DNA from: Daphnia carinata
Taxonomy: Eukaryota > Arthropoda > Branchiopoda > Diplostraca > Daphniidae
Length of the DNA: 64,000 bases
Assembly (NCBI RefSeq): GCF_022539665.2
Contig: NC_081334.1
Location: 310,001-374,000, forward strand
Reading direction: 5' to 3'
Part shown: positions 9,580-19,855 of the stretch, piece after piece
Layout: every line of letters starts with the position of its first letter
Position numbering within the stretch: position 1 is the first letter of the stretch
The notes under the pieces: model-generated
The model's database searches: none
Seen by the model: only the letters and a program-made list of their open reading frames with translations
Told to the model about the DNA's origin: nothing
Position numbers and translations under genes: made by a program

Positions 9580-12500
9580 CAGACTTGCCGTTGCGATTGT
9601 TTTTTTGATTTTGATCGCCGATCCGATCTTCACTGATTGATTTCGATCGGCGATTCGATCTTTTCCAAATGATTTGATTTGCGATAAAATTTCTGCGATT
9701 GCGATCATTTTTTAGCGACATCTGGCGGTCGAAATATCAATTAATTAAAAACAATTTTTGCTTAATAAAAACTAATTTGAACGAAATGAGATCGGGAATA
9801 ATTATCGTATTATATCGTATTATTTCTTATTTTCTCCTATCGCCCATGCATAACTCATGTTAATACGTATTCTATTTATACCAGATAAGATAACATTATG
9901 TTTAAAGCTAGTGCTATTGAAGACATCAATAAAAAAAATATTTCAAATCTGTAACCATCGTCTCTTGTTTATTTGAATTTCAAACAACATTAGCTCATTG
10001 ATTTATTGCCACTGTTCAAAAGCTGAAGAATTAACTTTTAAGAACAGTAGCATCTCAAAGTGTTTGTCACTTAATTTCAGTCGTTTGGGTGAATAAATTA
10101 GACCCGCTTGGCTAAACAATTTTTCGACTGCAGCTGAAGAAGGCAGGGCCACATTATATCGCCTGAAAAAATAATCAAAGACTTGCTTAATAGAAATGGA
10201 AAGAAAGAATATGACCTACTTGTAAATTAATGTCATCGTCGGATATTCCTTCAACTGGTCCAAATTGTGGCAGAAATTGAAATATTTTTCCACTTCATCA
10301 TTGGTTTGCTGTACTTTAATCTTCTTCGTAAGGGACGCAAAATAATTTTTCTTAATTCTTTTTTGGGGACTGGGATCTGACCGTGAAGATGATGTTCCAT
10401 CACTATTCTCGTCTGAGCTGTAAATGTATAAAAACATGTAAGTTAAGTACCATACTTTAATGCAACATTCACAAAGACATTACTTACGAATCACATTTTT
10501 CTAAAACCCCCTGCAAACGGCGGAATTCACATTGTAGCAAAAACTTCGCACGGCAAACATCTTCTTCTGAATCTAGCCAGGACAATTTAAACATGGGATT
10601 GGATATCGCAGCCAATCTCAGTTCGTTGTCTGCAAACATAGTTTGAAACCTAAATCAGTGTAAAAAGATTATTATGAGCTGGATAATACAAAATGTAAAA
10701 GGTTACCTAATATGAAAAGCATCCAATAAGCTCGTCAATAAAGGCTGACAAAGAATAATGGAAGCATCGTCTTTGAGCGTTTTCAAATTGTTTATCAAAA
10801 CCACAAGAGTTGGCAGTAGGAATCCCATACCCACATTTTTTTCGGCCTGTAAAATGTCCAGCGCTTCTGCCACCGATTTCATGATGGAAACGAACTCGTT
10901 CAAAAAACGTTCTTCACCTTGTGTGATAGGCGTGATGTTGAAATCTTCAAATAATTTTCGCATTGCACGACCTTTTTTGTTGTGAAGTCGAACAAAGCAG
11001 CAGATTGCGGAATATTCGGAATTCCATCGCGTTTCGTTTTTCAGCACTAACAGCCTACCCAAGTGGCGAATGACAGTGTCGGAATTCAAAGAACTGGAAC
11101 TCTGCTTGTTCCACAGCTTGTTCAGTTTTTCAAATGCGCCGGTTTTCAGTTTTAGGAAATTGTAGTCTTGAATTTTTTGGACATCTACTTTGGAGACCAG
11201 ATTCAATAGATGACAAGCGCATCTTCTGTGAACCGGAAGGGTCGCGTTAACAAAAAGTGATTCCTCCGATTCGATAAAATGGTCGTCCAAGATTTCACCC
11301 AGCTCTAAGAAAATCATATCTTCATCTTCTGATTCACCATCAAAGAATTCATCTTCTTCTTCCTCGGGAGTGTGGCATTCATAGTTGGGAAGTGTTGATC
11401 TTGCACCCTTTTCCTTGAAACATTTGATGAAATTCGATCCATTGTCGGTTGTTGATCCTCTTAATTTTCATTTCACTTCGTATTCCTCGTGTATGGATTC
11501 AATTACTTTGGACAACACATCAAAGGTGTGATGCCCAATAATGCGACGGGTGGCAAGGCACGCGCTTTTCCTTATTAGGGATTCACTATCGTACCAATGG
11601 ATAGTTTCCCCGAGGTAGGATCTCCTTCTACACGTCCAAGCATCCACAGTCGTCGCCGCATCAGTGCACTTTAACAGCGCATCCTTTAGCTGCAGTTTCA
11701 TTGCATAGTACTTAGTTTCCAGCATGTTAGTGAAAAATGTTCTTCCCCGCAACTGCAAGTGCGGTGCCAATTTCGAGATAAGTAACTGAAATCCTTTTCT
11801 TTCGACAATGTGCAGCGGGCACACGTCTTCGATGAGGAAATTCTGAATAAGAGAGAATATTAGTAAAAAGTAAAAAATTGAATTATGTGAACAAATTACC
11901 ATCACATAATTGTCTAAATCACTTTGTTTTGAAAGATGAGGTGTACTCGTACCACAATGTATGTATGAGTCATCCAAGTTTTCCTTTTCTTTTAAGCTGT
12001 TAACAGCTACGCTCCACTTGTCTTCGTGGCCGAGTTTATTGTCCGGATCATGTGACTAGAAAAATATTATTAGATGTAATGAAACTCTTCAAAAAACCTA
12101 CTCAATACATTACCAAGAAATGCCTTTTCGCATTGCATCTTGTGTTATGGAAAACCATAAGCAGTTTTGGAGATCCATCTTTTCTAATCTTCTCCTTGCA
12201 GCCTTCCATTAGGCATTCATACATACTAGCATTTTTTCCATGTGCCACTCGTACAAGCTCGAAATATTCACTAGGCAGCTGAAGTCTTTTTTCTGTTCTG
12301 GTATAGGGAAAGACAAACAAAAAAGAATGTTGGAAGAGCTACTTGAAAATAAACAGCTATGAAGACGTTAAATTGAATACTCATTAAACCTTTATCTATG
12401 TTATTCTTAAAATTGTTGTTTTACCTTTTATTGTAATCCAAACTTGTGTTAGAACTCAGAACTTCTCCAAGCTGACGTTTTGACATTGTATGAGTTTAGT

Positions 12501-13093
12501 GACCACTTCGCAGAAGACTCTTCACAATTGGTAGGCATACCGTCAGAGGTTAATGATACTACGTCCCACTGCAACATAGTTAAAGTATAAGCTTTGATAC
12601 TGTAATCATGTAATAATAGTATCATATTACCTTAGAAAGAATCCTGATGAATTAAATTTCAAAAAACCTACAATGTATACAGCACTGCACAGCCTAGTCA
12701 GTCAACACCTCTAGTCAGCAACTATATTGTTCTTGAAACTTCTTCGCAAACTTTAAATTTTAGTCAATTATATATACACTATCAAAATTATTGCATAATT
12801 ACCTTCAAGATGTGAAACATGTGTTCAAGATTTGAAATAGCGTCATCACCAACTAAATTTTACAAGCTCTAGTACTGTGAATGAGGGCTAAACAGCTTCC
12901 TCAGGCAAAATGTTTCACAAAAATTTATATGAGTTCTAAACTCCTACGTTTGGTGGCGCAAAATTCAATCGGAATCAACGATCAACGAAAAAATCAAATC
13001 AAAATGAAATCAAAATCAAAATGAAAAGATTTGATCGTCGATCGTTTTTTTGATCGTAATCGGTGATCGAAGATCGCGATCGCGGCAAGTCTG
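9580..13093 (-). mobile_element. hAT DNA transposon
   Basis: The 3,514-bp element has inverted ends CAGACTTGCCG / CGGCAAGTCTG and the 8-bp target duplication TGCTGAGG (9572-9579, 13094-13101), which is diagnostic for hAT. Both subterminal regions are crowded with GATCG-type words (GATCGCCGATCCGATC, GATCGCGATCGCGG). It encodes a multi-exon transposase on the minus strand. It sits inside exon 1 of the Harbinger-like Myb gene. Its ends match the 470-bp element at 15154-15623. Confidence 0.93.
10003..12486 (-). pseudogene. hAT transposase, multi-exon, one in-frame TGA
   Basis: The gene runs from an ATG at 12486 to a TAA at 10003. Exon 1 is short (MSKRQLGEVLSSNTS..., donor AAAAG|GTAAAAC). The next exon carries a BED-like zinc finger (YECLMEGCKEKIRKDG, then an HNTRCNAKRH-type end). 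The catalytic region has TTVDAWTCRRRSYLGE and STTDNGSNFIKCF, and LVLKNETRWNSEYSAI holds the RW signature. The last exon is the dimerisation block RYNVALPSSAAVEKLFSQAG. One TGA near 11470 (EVK*KLRG) breaks an otherwise open frame. It may be a recent inactivation, a sequencing error or an unrecognised splice. Confidence 0.82.
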
Positions 13094-13884
13094 TGCTGAG
13101 GCTACCGAAAGTTTTTTGGGTAAGTTATTATATTATACTTAGTTCATTTAAAATTTATAATTTAAAACATCAACCCATTTACATTTAGGTTTATTAAAAG
13201 ATAAATGGGCAATGTTAAGCGATTCGAAGACAGGCAAACGGCAAATTTGGCACTGCATAGCCACTGAACTAGAAAAAGCTGGATTTTCTATTCGTGGCAG
13301 TGACAAAATTCAAACGTGCGAGACCAAATGGGAAAATCTACGCAAAGAATATAGAGGCTACATTTCTAAAAATATTGATTTATGAAAATGTCAGATTCAC
13401 TTTCTTCACTGGATGATTGGATTTCATTGTAAATATATTGCGACAGAAGAAGACATAATGTTTTTATCTGCCATATTACCTAAATTTATATAAATGTTAT
13501 TATACATAGTCACTTCAATCAATAATAAAATACTTACAAATATTTAGGATGAAGTTTTTAGATAATAAGATGGTTGTATTAATTTTAACTTTGACAATTA
13601 TAAAATCGTACAATGTTACACAGAATGTAAACAAAAATAAGCAGACGAAAATGTAGCAGGCAGCCACCTGGCGGATGTCAATTGACATTAACTGTCATTT
13701 TACCGTAAACTAGTAGTTCAGCTGGGCAGTTCAACCTCAGGCCGTTTTAACGTCAACCACTCACAATAGTTGAACCAAAAAGGTTGAACTAACGGTTGAC
13801 GCTAAAATGCGCCCTGTATCCCCCCAGCCCCGTGTACACCCTCGGCTTTCGAAAAAAAAAAAAAAAAAAAAAAAAAAACGGACA

Positions 13885-14667
13885 TGTGATGACTCCGTTT
13901 AGCATTAACCCGCGTTAGCCACCAAGCGGCCAAGGTAAACGGTAATCCCAGATATAAGGGAGATGGGACACTTAATGGGAAAGCCGCCATGACAGATTTT
14001 GGCACTCCATCTAGCGGCTAATTCCCTCCCTTTCTCAATAGCAGACGAATTCCCTGCAAGCAAGCATTGTTACAGGCGGCTGATTTGAAATGGTCACGGA
14101 GAGTTAGACAATACGCCAGTTGATGACACACAAAAGAAAGTTTCATTACTAAAAGTAAATTGTAACAACTTGTAAACTGAGGCTGGGTATTTTGCAGGAT
14201 AAAATTTGATAATTACCTAACAAGTTCCCTGGAGACAATTCAATAGAAACTGGAATGGAAAGTATTTTTAGCCAAAAATTCCAGAAAATCGACCCCTTTT
14301 GATTCTTCGAGTTTTCAACGCCCTCCGAGTCACAGAACTTTTGTTGTGTGTTTTTATCTGGCGAAATGTCCGACTTTCCTTTCTCATATTCAAATTAGCC
14401 GCCTGTCACATTGGTTCCTTGCAGGGAATTCGACTGCTAATGATGAAGGGAGGGAATTAGCCGCTAGATGCTGCCCCAAAAAGTGTCATGGCGGCTTTAA
14501 CACGGTAGTGTCCCATCTCCTTATCTCTGGGTAATCATCGTAAGAGATCCCACCTCACACGGGAAATCAGTCTGGTATGATCTAATACAAGTATCACACA
14601 CCAATTCAACTCTCGCCTCTCTCTCTTATTTCACTACTATTCGGCGCAGCCTAAATAGGTTATCACA
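13885..14667 (+). repeat. Gypsy-1 3' LTR, interrupted by a MITE
   Basis: The left part (13885-13947) matches the start of the 5' LTR up to GGTAATC and the right part (14531-14667) resumes at GTAATCATCG. The break is the 583-bp MITE and its target duplication. A run of about 25 A residues lies just before the LTR (about 13853-13878). Confidence 0.9.
13948..14530. mobile_element. 583-bp MITE with long inverted repeats and 6-bp duplication
   Basis: The ends are CCAGATATAAGGGAGATGGG and, read inward from the right, CCAGAGATAAGGAGATGGGA; inverted similarity continues for about 150 bp, including CATCTAGCGGCTAATTCCCT on both arms. It is flanked by GTAATC (13942-13947, 14531-14536), and the intact 5' LTR carries a single GTAATC at that place. 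No coding capacity. The superfamily is uncertain: 6 bp does not fit hAT, mariner or Harbinger. Confidence 0.85.
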
Positions 14668-15145
14668 CTCGTCCTTGAGTAAACGATTCATCTGAATTTG
14701 CATGTAGGATTCTAGAATCCTCATAGATGTCTCTCACATGGTGTCAACACCAAAATAAGTTAACTCATTGACGCATAGTGTCGCACTTTTAGTTCAATAA
14801 ATAAATCGTTGAAAAAGAAAGTTAAAAAAAAAAACCTTTGTAGCGATAAAACATCAAAGAGCATTTCAACTGCAAACAAATGCATTATTTACTACAAGAA
14901 GACCAGGAGCTATACACATTTTTTGAAGCACAATCGTCTTTAACGTAAGATGCACGTAAGAGCTTTGCAGACGACGTTGGCTTTCCGTGAACCGACAAAC
15001 TTGTTGTTGTAAGCTAACATAAGTTTGATTGTCAAAAGAGCCTGCAGATAATCCATTAATGGTCTTTATTAGTTATCTGTAACTTCTCACGAGGCTGATT
15101 GATTTTAAGGTTCATAGAACATGGTACCTATTCCTTTTGGCCATA
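14668..15145. other. Intergenic, nothing recognised
   Basis: After the CTCGT duplication this stretch shows no coding frame, repeat or RNA gene that I can support. Confidence 0.5.
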
Positions 15146-15153
15146 CCTATCAT

Positions 15154-15623
15154 CAGACTTGCCGCGCCGATCAATTTTCCGATCGCGATCTCCGATCCGA
15201 TCTTTTGAGTTTGATCGGATCGCCCGATCTGATCAAACTGCGAAAGATCGGATCGGCGATCAAACTTTGCCGATTATTTTTAGCGATCATTTTTGTGCAG
15301 CATCTAACGGTAAAAATTTACACTGTTTCGCGAAAATAGCATTGGCTGTCACAGCGACAGTCACTGGCGGCCATTGAGGGTGAACACTAAACAGTTTCCT
15401 TCAATTGGCATTCGCATAAATAGCAGTGAAATAGAACCCTGCGGCTGAAAATCTACAACTAGATGGCGAAAAGTTTGATCGCTAAAAACGATCGGATCGC
15501 GATCAATTTTTTGGGATCGCCGATCCGATCTCCGATCTTTTTCAAAAGATCGGATCGGCGATCAATTTTTTGATCGGAGATCGGATCGGCGATCAATTTT
15601 TGATCGCGATCGCGGCAAGTCTG
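15154..15623. mobile_element. Non-autonomous hAT (470 bp)
   Basis: The ends are CAGACTTGCCGCG and CGCGGCAAGTCTG, as in the hAT at 9580-13093, with the 8-bp target duplication CCTATCAT (15146-15153, 15624-15631). Both arms carry dense GATCGGATCGGCGATC-type repeats. There is no transposase, so it was probably mobilised in trans by an element like the nearby hAT. Confidence 0.92.
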
Positions 15624-15631
15624 CCTATCAT

Positions 15632-15714
15632 AATGATCATGGCCTTTGTTAAGGGTCTCGAGAAAGCACGGAGAAAAGAAACGATCCAGCACGTTGAAGT
15701 GACACCCTTTGAAC
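15632..15714. other. Short unique spacer
   Basis: This short host-like segment lies between the small hAT and Gypsy-2. Its last bases, TTAG at 15715-15718, are the Gypsy-2 target duplication. Confidence 0.4.
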
Positions 15715-15718
15715 TTAG

Positions 15719-16443
15719 TGTAAAGCATCTTCCCGTGTGGGAAGATGGACTTTACCGAAATTAAGACAATAAATGTAAATCGAACTCGAGGCGTTTTACC
15801 CACAATGACGTCTGTGTTTATTATAAGCTAGGACATAAGAAATAAAAAGACAAGAGAACAAAAGACGAGAAGAAACATTCAGAAAACAAGTTAAAAGAGG
15901 GAACAATTAAACAGGGTCTTACCGTGAACTCACGAGTGAAAGAATGGAAGATAAAATGACACAAGACGAGCTTGGAATTCAGCTTCCACACAGACAGAGT
16001 TTGGAACGCAAGAATTGGCACAGAACGTCTGAGAAGACTCAAGACGAGAACGAGTTTTCTACTCAAAGGTTTGGTTACTGAAACATTAATTAAGGCACAA
16101 TACTACTCAAATAAGCAAGAAAAAATGACTTAGGGCAACTACTCGGCACGGCTGCAACAACTTGTCTGATCTTCCTCAGATGCTGGGTTAACCACGGAAC
16201 TTTGCATATTGCAAAGTGGCGTGATTGGGAGGAGCTTGTAGGCTTCACGCGGTTAACCAATCAAAAGGACGCGTTCAATATGGTGTGATATTGGTGACGT
16301 ATCGTCTGCGTGAATCAGCTTGCAGGTGTTCATCTAGGTCAGCTGCACTGCGTATAGTGTTGCAATTGTCGTGCCCAGACTTGTATTTACTACTGAAGCA
16401 AAAGCGAGAAAAGTTAAAGTAAGATATATTCGGCTTCGTTACA
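15719..16443 (-). repeat. Gypsy-2 3' LTR
   Basis: This 725-bp LTR is the downstream copy relative to transcription. It is followed on the plus strand by TCACTCCCGGCGG, the purine tract GCCGGGAGTGA on the minus strand that probably primes plus-strand synthesis. Confidence 0.93.
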
Positions 16444-16476
16444 TCACTCCCGGCGGCGTGAGATTACGTCCCGTAA

Positions 16477-17523
16477 TCAGAGTTGATGCATCGGAATCGA
16501 TTCGGGAGCCGCAGGTCTTGGATCATCGGAAGGGCGACAGCAGACAGCCCAGATGAGGGTAAAAAGACCGCAGGCATAGCAAATGCGCAAGAAGATAAGC
16601 ACCAAAAGACATAAAATGCCGATGAAGAAATAATTCGTGATGGTGTCCCACCAAGATGTATAAGTTCCGACACTGGCTGATGTCATTAAGACGGTCGACG
16701 CACTGTATTTGTGGTGTAAGGCAAATTCAGGTGCAGGATGTTCATTAATCGCGGCGGCTATATCGGCCATAATGTTCATATGATTTAGCATATTGTCAGT
16801 ATATGCCGGGTTGCTTCGATGGTCGTAGTCGAGAAACTCGACATTTTCATACCGAAAAGAATGTGCAAGTGTTTGTTCCGGTAACACAATGTTTGCTTCG
16901 ATTGGTTTCCATGTGTCGTTACGGAAGGCGTAAGGTTTGTCGTTAAAATTAACGAAACCGTTAGTCCAATAACAAGGGGAATATTTAACAAGTTCCCATC
17001 CGTCGAGATTAATGGTGTAATTTTGAAATTTCGGCTGCGGTCCGCAAGATGTCAGTATAGTCTCAAATGTAACATTTAAAGTTTTACATTGAATTAATAC
17101 AACTGTTTTTCCAAAGGCCTGTAATTTCGTGCATTGTGGTAAATTTAACTGCGAAGCTGCTAACCATCCGTTATATTGAGCCGTTGTAACGGCCCTTTCG
17201 TGTTTGGCCTTGCGAGCTTCACATTGCATTAGTCGAATTTGTCTTGCTAATTCATTTTCATGATCAGTAAGTTGGTCTCGAATATATTGTATATTCGCGG
17301 GTACGTTTAAATTTTCATCGGTAGATGGCGCCGGAGTCTCCAAAGTGGTTGGTAAATTTTCCATGATGGCCGCCGCCGAAACGGTGAGTTTCGATTGGCC
17401 GATGATCTCGAACGACGAAGTTCTATTCTGAATTCTAAGTATTTTTATGCGGTGACTGGTGTCATTGGGAAGAAGAAAGAATAATCTCAATGATGCAAAA
17501 GAAAAATTCGGGAAACAATGCAT
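16477..17523 (-). CDS. Gypsy-2 env-like membrane protein
   Basis: The 348-aa ORF starts with a hydrophobic segment (FSFASLRLFFLL) and ends with a membrane anchor (about residues 298-320, FFIGILCLLVLIFLRI) and a short cytoplasmic tail. The predicted outside region has N-glycosylation motifs (NVTF, NYTI, NDTW) and several cysteines. Its position between pol and the 3' LTR is that of env. It does not resemble the Env of Gypsy-3 and has no visible furin site or fusion peptide, so I leave its class open. A decayed homologue lies at about 60.4-61.0 kb. A spliced subgenomic mRNA would be the usual route of expression; I cannot place the splice donor. Confidence 0.7.
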   Translation of the reverse strand: MHCFPNFSFASLRLFFLLPNDTSHRIKILRIQNRTSSFEIIGQSKLTVSAAAIMENLPTTLETPAPSTDENLNVPANIQYIRDQLTDHENELARQIRLMQCEARKAKHERAVTTAQYNGWLAASQLNLPQCTKLQAFGKTVVLIQCKTLNVTFETILTSCGPQPKFQNYTINLDGWELVKYSPCYWTNGFVNFNDKPYAFRNDTWKPIEANIVLPEQTLAHSFRYENVEFLDYDHRSNPAYTDNMLNHMNIMADIAAAINEHPAPEFALHHKYSASTVLMTSASVGTYTSWWDTITNYFFIGILCLLVLIFLRICYACGLFTLIWAVCCRPSDDPRPAAPESIPMHQL

Positions 17524-18442
17524 CGATTAGACAGGAGAAGAAGAAAATGCATGATATAATTGTAACGACGGGGAAAAACACAGGTCAATTTTCATTAGAG
17601 TGACACAAAGGCGCATACGGATAGGGTACAAGGCAAGTGAAACACGAGCAAGGGAAGAGAAAAAAAGGGCGCGCTTGGTGGGCTTGGAGGGTGCATTTTT
17701 CCTAAGCTCAACGTAAGGCGTAACACAGATGCTAATAGCTCAAAAGGTAGAGCGCTCGGCTGTGATGCTGTGGGTCTGAGGTTCGAATCCTCAGTAGGAC
17801 TAGATAACTCATCCATTAATGAGGGTTCTAACCTACGAAAAAGGTTATACTTCATTCTTTATGGTAAATAAAACGACGCGAAAGCTAACTTTTATTTTCT
17901 AAGTCCAACGCATGAGAAATGGTATGGGGAAAGAAGTAAAAGGGCGCTAAAGGGAATGAAACATATGGGGAAGAAAGAGAAGCGGCTCGTGCGAGACAAG
18001 GGAAATTTGTCCCAGACACACGGAGTTGGGGAAAAATAGGCGGAAGATAAAATTTTGGGAGCTTATGTCTATTGTTTTGTTTAGAAGGACCAAAGGGGCA
18101 GGGAAGAACTGCATGAAATGAGAGAGACGAGAAGTTAAAAGAAGAAAAGGAGAAGAAGAAAAAGAAAATTTAGGGGGGAGTTTCAGAGAATTCTAATTTG
18201 TATAGTAAAGTCGAACGCATGAGAATATCTTTCCCATGCGCCGCTATAGGGAGGGCCCTCTTTTTTTTTTTTTTTTTTCTTTTACTTGTTGTCTTTTGGA
18301 TGGAAATCTTATGGATCGTGACATATTTATTTAAAATCAAGTGGGGCGAGTATTGTTGGTAGCTGGGTGTATTTTTTTTGTTAGGAAACATATGACAGCA
18401 TACAGATACATTCGGGATTGGGGTTACAAGGGAAGACAAAAT
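17524..18442 (-). other. Gypsy-2 spacer, env to ORF B
   Basis: This is the left part of the 3.3-kb non-gag/pol/env spacer. It holds one tRNA-like sequence (17735-17806, plus strand), purine-rich tracts and an A/T homopolymer at about 18256-18282. No open frame of note is seen on the element's coding strand. Confidence 0.5.
17735..17806 (+). other. tRNA-like sequence 1 in Gypsy-2 spacer
   Basis: This is the best tRNA-like unit of the spacer. A D arm (GCTC AAAAGGTA GAGC) and a perfect T arm (TGAGG TTCGAAT CCTCA) are in the right order, and AGCTCAAAAGGTAGAGC and GGTTCGAATCC fit Pol III A and B boxes. The anticodon stem and the acceptor stem (about 4 of 7 pairs) are degraded, so it is not a confident functional tRNA. 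It is antisense to the element's genes. Confidence 0.55.
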
Positions 18443-18805
18443 TCAATTTTCTTCCGGCGGCGGAATGGGACGGCGGTTTTCCGGGTCCAGATCCAGGATT
18501 GAAGCAAATACTTCGGTTGCCTGGCTCCATTCTTCACGTTCGAGGAGTTGAACGAGTTCCTCCGTGCGAGCTCTCGTCAGCCTGGCGATTCTCCACCGAT
18601 TTTGGAGATGGTGCTGGAAGTTTCTCAGCCCTGATCCGGATGGGCGCCGGTGGTCTAGGGCTTCCCGCATGGCCCGGTCCTTCTCTTCCACTGTTGAAGA
18701 GGTGCTAGTAGCTTCCGCCACTATGAAGGATCGTTCAGCGGTAAGACCGTGACAGATTCGTTTCCAAGGAGGCATCCCCGTTTGACGGGAGTGATTTTCG
18801 GCCAT
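18443..18805 (-). CDS. Gypsy-2 accessory ORF B (120 aa), related to ORF A
   Basis: This ATG-to-stop ORF is in the element's sense direction. It is charged and mostly helical in character. The C-terminal half (RTEELVQLLEREEWSQATEV then ILDLDPENRRP) aligns with the corresponding part of ORF A (RTAAFIRQLNTNLYTEDWEG then ILDLDPTKRYP). The shared pattern is R-T, then a helix, W, another helix and ILDLDP, followed by a proline-rich end. I do not recognise the family; the W..A..IL-D-DP pattern is faintly reminiscent of a TPR hairpin. No transmembrane segment or signal peptide. Splicing is likely needed to place it at the 5' end of an mRNA. Confidence 0.6.
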   Translation of the reverse strand: MAENHSRQTGMPPWKRICHGLTAERSFIVAEATSTSSTVEEKDRAMREALDHRRPSGSGLRNFQHHLQNRWRIARLTRARTEELVQLLEREEWSQATEVFASILDLDPENRRPIPPPEEN

Positions 18806-19139
18806 CGTGTAGAATAGCAGTGGTTCTCTTGGTAGCTTTGGTAGTGCTGTTGATCTCCAGTGATGAATTGAGAGTGGAGGCTCAGCGTTCGAACCGCGTT
18901 GACTTATATGGTCAAACCTTCCACTTGTAGGTTACCACTTCTTCACATCTATGTTTTTTTTGTTTTTTTTTTTTTTTTTTTCAAAAGTTCGAGTTCAACA
19001 CTAAGTCCCTCGAGGTGGCCCTCGATTGTTTTAGCAGGTGTCAGTTTTCGCTGCCGTTGTCATGAGGGGAATTATTTATTGCTGTGTAGGGTCGAGTAGC
19101 ATTCTTCCAAGGGCGCACATGGTTCGTTTTTCTTTCATT

Positions 19140-19180
<41 letters not shown>

Positions 19181-19317
19181 ATTCACTACTGTTTATTAAA
19201 TGGTTATAGAGAAAGAAGGAAAAGTGAAAGAAGAAATGACGAAGTATAGTGCTTCTACACGTGAATAGGGTTGATTAGGCGTAAATTGGGTATATCAACT
19301 TGAGAGGGATTCGGGGT

Positions 19318-19395
19318 ATAGGCGTTGGCTACGTGGCATAACGTTAGAGCTTCTGACTTCGACTCGGGAGTCTTAAGTTCGAATCACGCCGTGAC
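19318..19395 (+). other. tRNA-like sequence 2 in Gypsy-2 spacer
   Basis: GGCGTTGGCTACGTGGCATA opens a tRNA-like stretch. The anticodon-arm region TCTGACTTCGACTCGGGAG and a B-box-like AAGTTCGAATCACG follow at about the right distances. The T stem does not pair, so it is a degraded or tRNA-derived sequence. Confidence 0.4.
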
Positions 19396-19734
19396 CTTGA
19401 CTAAGAATTTAACTGGTAGATTCCTCTTGAGTTGCTGAGGGTAGCTAATTCTTAATTGTTATTCTGTGGGTTGATTAACAATAAATGTTAAAAATTCTAA
19501 TTATCCTGTTTCAAATTTTCGAATGTTGCTGAGTATTGAAATTTATATTTATACAACTATATGGATAGTTGTTATAGCCCTAGAATATGGTTCAGAATTC
19601 GAAGGTTCAAACCGCGCTATGATCATAGCTCGAAAAATTTTGTAAGTACCTCACGAGTTGCGAAGCTGATGAATTTATAACTAGTTTGCTATGATTGAAA
19701 AATTTTTTATTAGATATTTGAAGGTTCTGGTTTG

Positions 19735-19855
19735 GGCTGAGATTGTTTTGATATATAAGATGGGGTGTACATATATCTCTAGACGCCATAGCGACACAGC
19801 CCTCGACCACCACTCGGGAGTCTCAGGTTCGAGTCTCGGCTCAGCCTTCATTGCA
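19735..19855 (+). other. tRNA-like sequence 3 in Gypsy-2 spacer
   Basis: GGCTGAG at the start and CTCAGCC at the end form a perfect 7-bp acceptor-like stem. CTCAGGTTCGAGTCTCGG supplies a T-arm and B-box-like block, and ACTCGGGAGTCTCAGGTTCG repeats a phrase of unit 2, so these units are related. The length of about 119 bp would need an intron or insertion to fit a tRNA. Confidence 0.4.

Larger units (their letters stand above)
9474..13385 (+). pseudogene. Myb/SANT-like gene of the Harbinger-like element
   Basis: The two-exon gene starts at the ATG at 9474. Exon 1 is 9474-9579 plus 13102-13119, interrupted by the hAT and one copy of its 8-bp target duplication. A donor follows (TTGG|GTAAGTT) and an acceptor (CATTTAG|G) leads to exon 2 at 13189-13385, ending in TGA. 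Exon 2 encodes a Myb/trihelix-like domain, with tryptophans in LLKDKWAMLSDSKTG, RQIWHCIATELEKAGF and CETKWENLRKEYRGY. In Harbinger elements such a protein binds the element ends and helps the transposase. Without the hAT the frame would be open across about 100 codons, so it was probably intact when the hAT landed. Confidence 0.65.
9154..13814 (+). mobile_element. Harbinger-like element, split by a hAT
   Basis: The terminal inverted repeats start GGGCGCATTTTGGCGTC (left) and GGGCGCATTTTAGCGTC (right, inward), continuing with TTAGTTCAAC. The element is flanked by TGT (9151-9153 and 13815-13817), a 3-bp duplication. Without the nested hAT it is about 1.14 kb. Its only gene is a Myb/SANT-like ORF, typical of the second gene of PIF/Harbinger elements; no DDE transposase is present. 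The family rests on the Myb-like gene, the 3-bp duplication and the G-rich ends. Confidence 0.65.
5202..14667 (+). mobile_element. Gypsy-1 LTR retrotransposon, nested and inactive
   Basis: The element is bounded by TGTGATGACTCC at 5202 and TTATCACA at 14667 and flanked on both sides by the 5-bp target duplication CTCGT (5197-5201, 14668-14672). The 5' LTR is 194 bp; the 3' LTR is the same sequence split by a 583-bp MITE. The interior holds a nearly deleted gag, a frameshifted pol and a 4.66-kb DNA transposon that itself contains a hAT. The two LTRs differ at about four of 194 positions, so the insertion is fairly old. The nested DNA elements account for about 5.2 kb of the 9.47 kb. Confidence 0.92.

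Noticed and set aside
17735-17806. Functional tRNA gene
   Set aside because: D and T arms are good, but the acceptor and anticodon stems do not pair well enough. I kept it as a tRNA-like sequence only.
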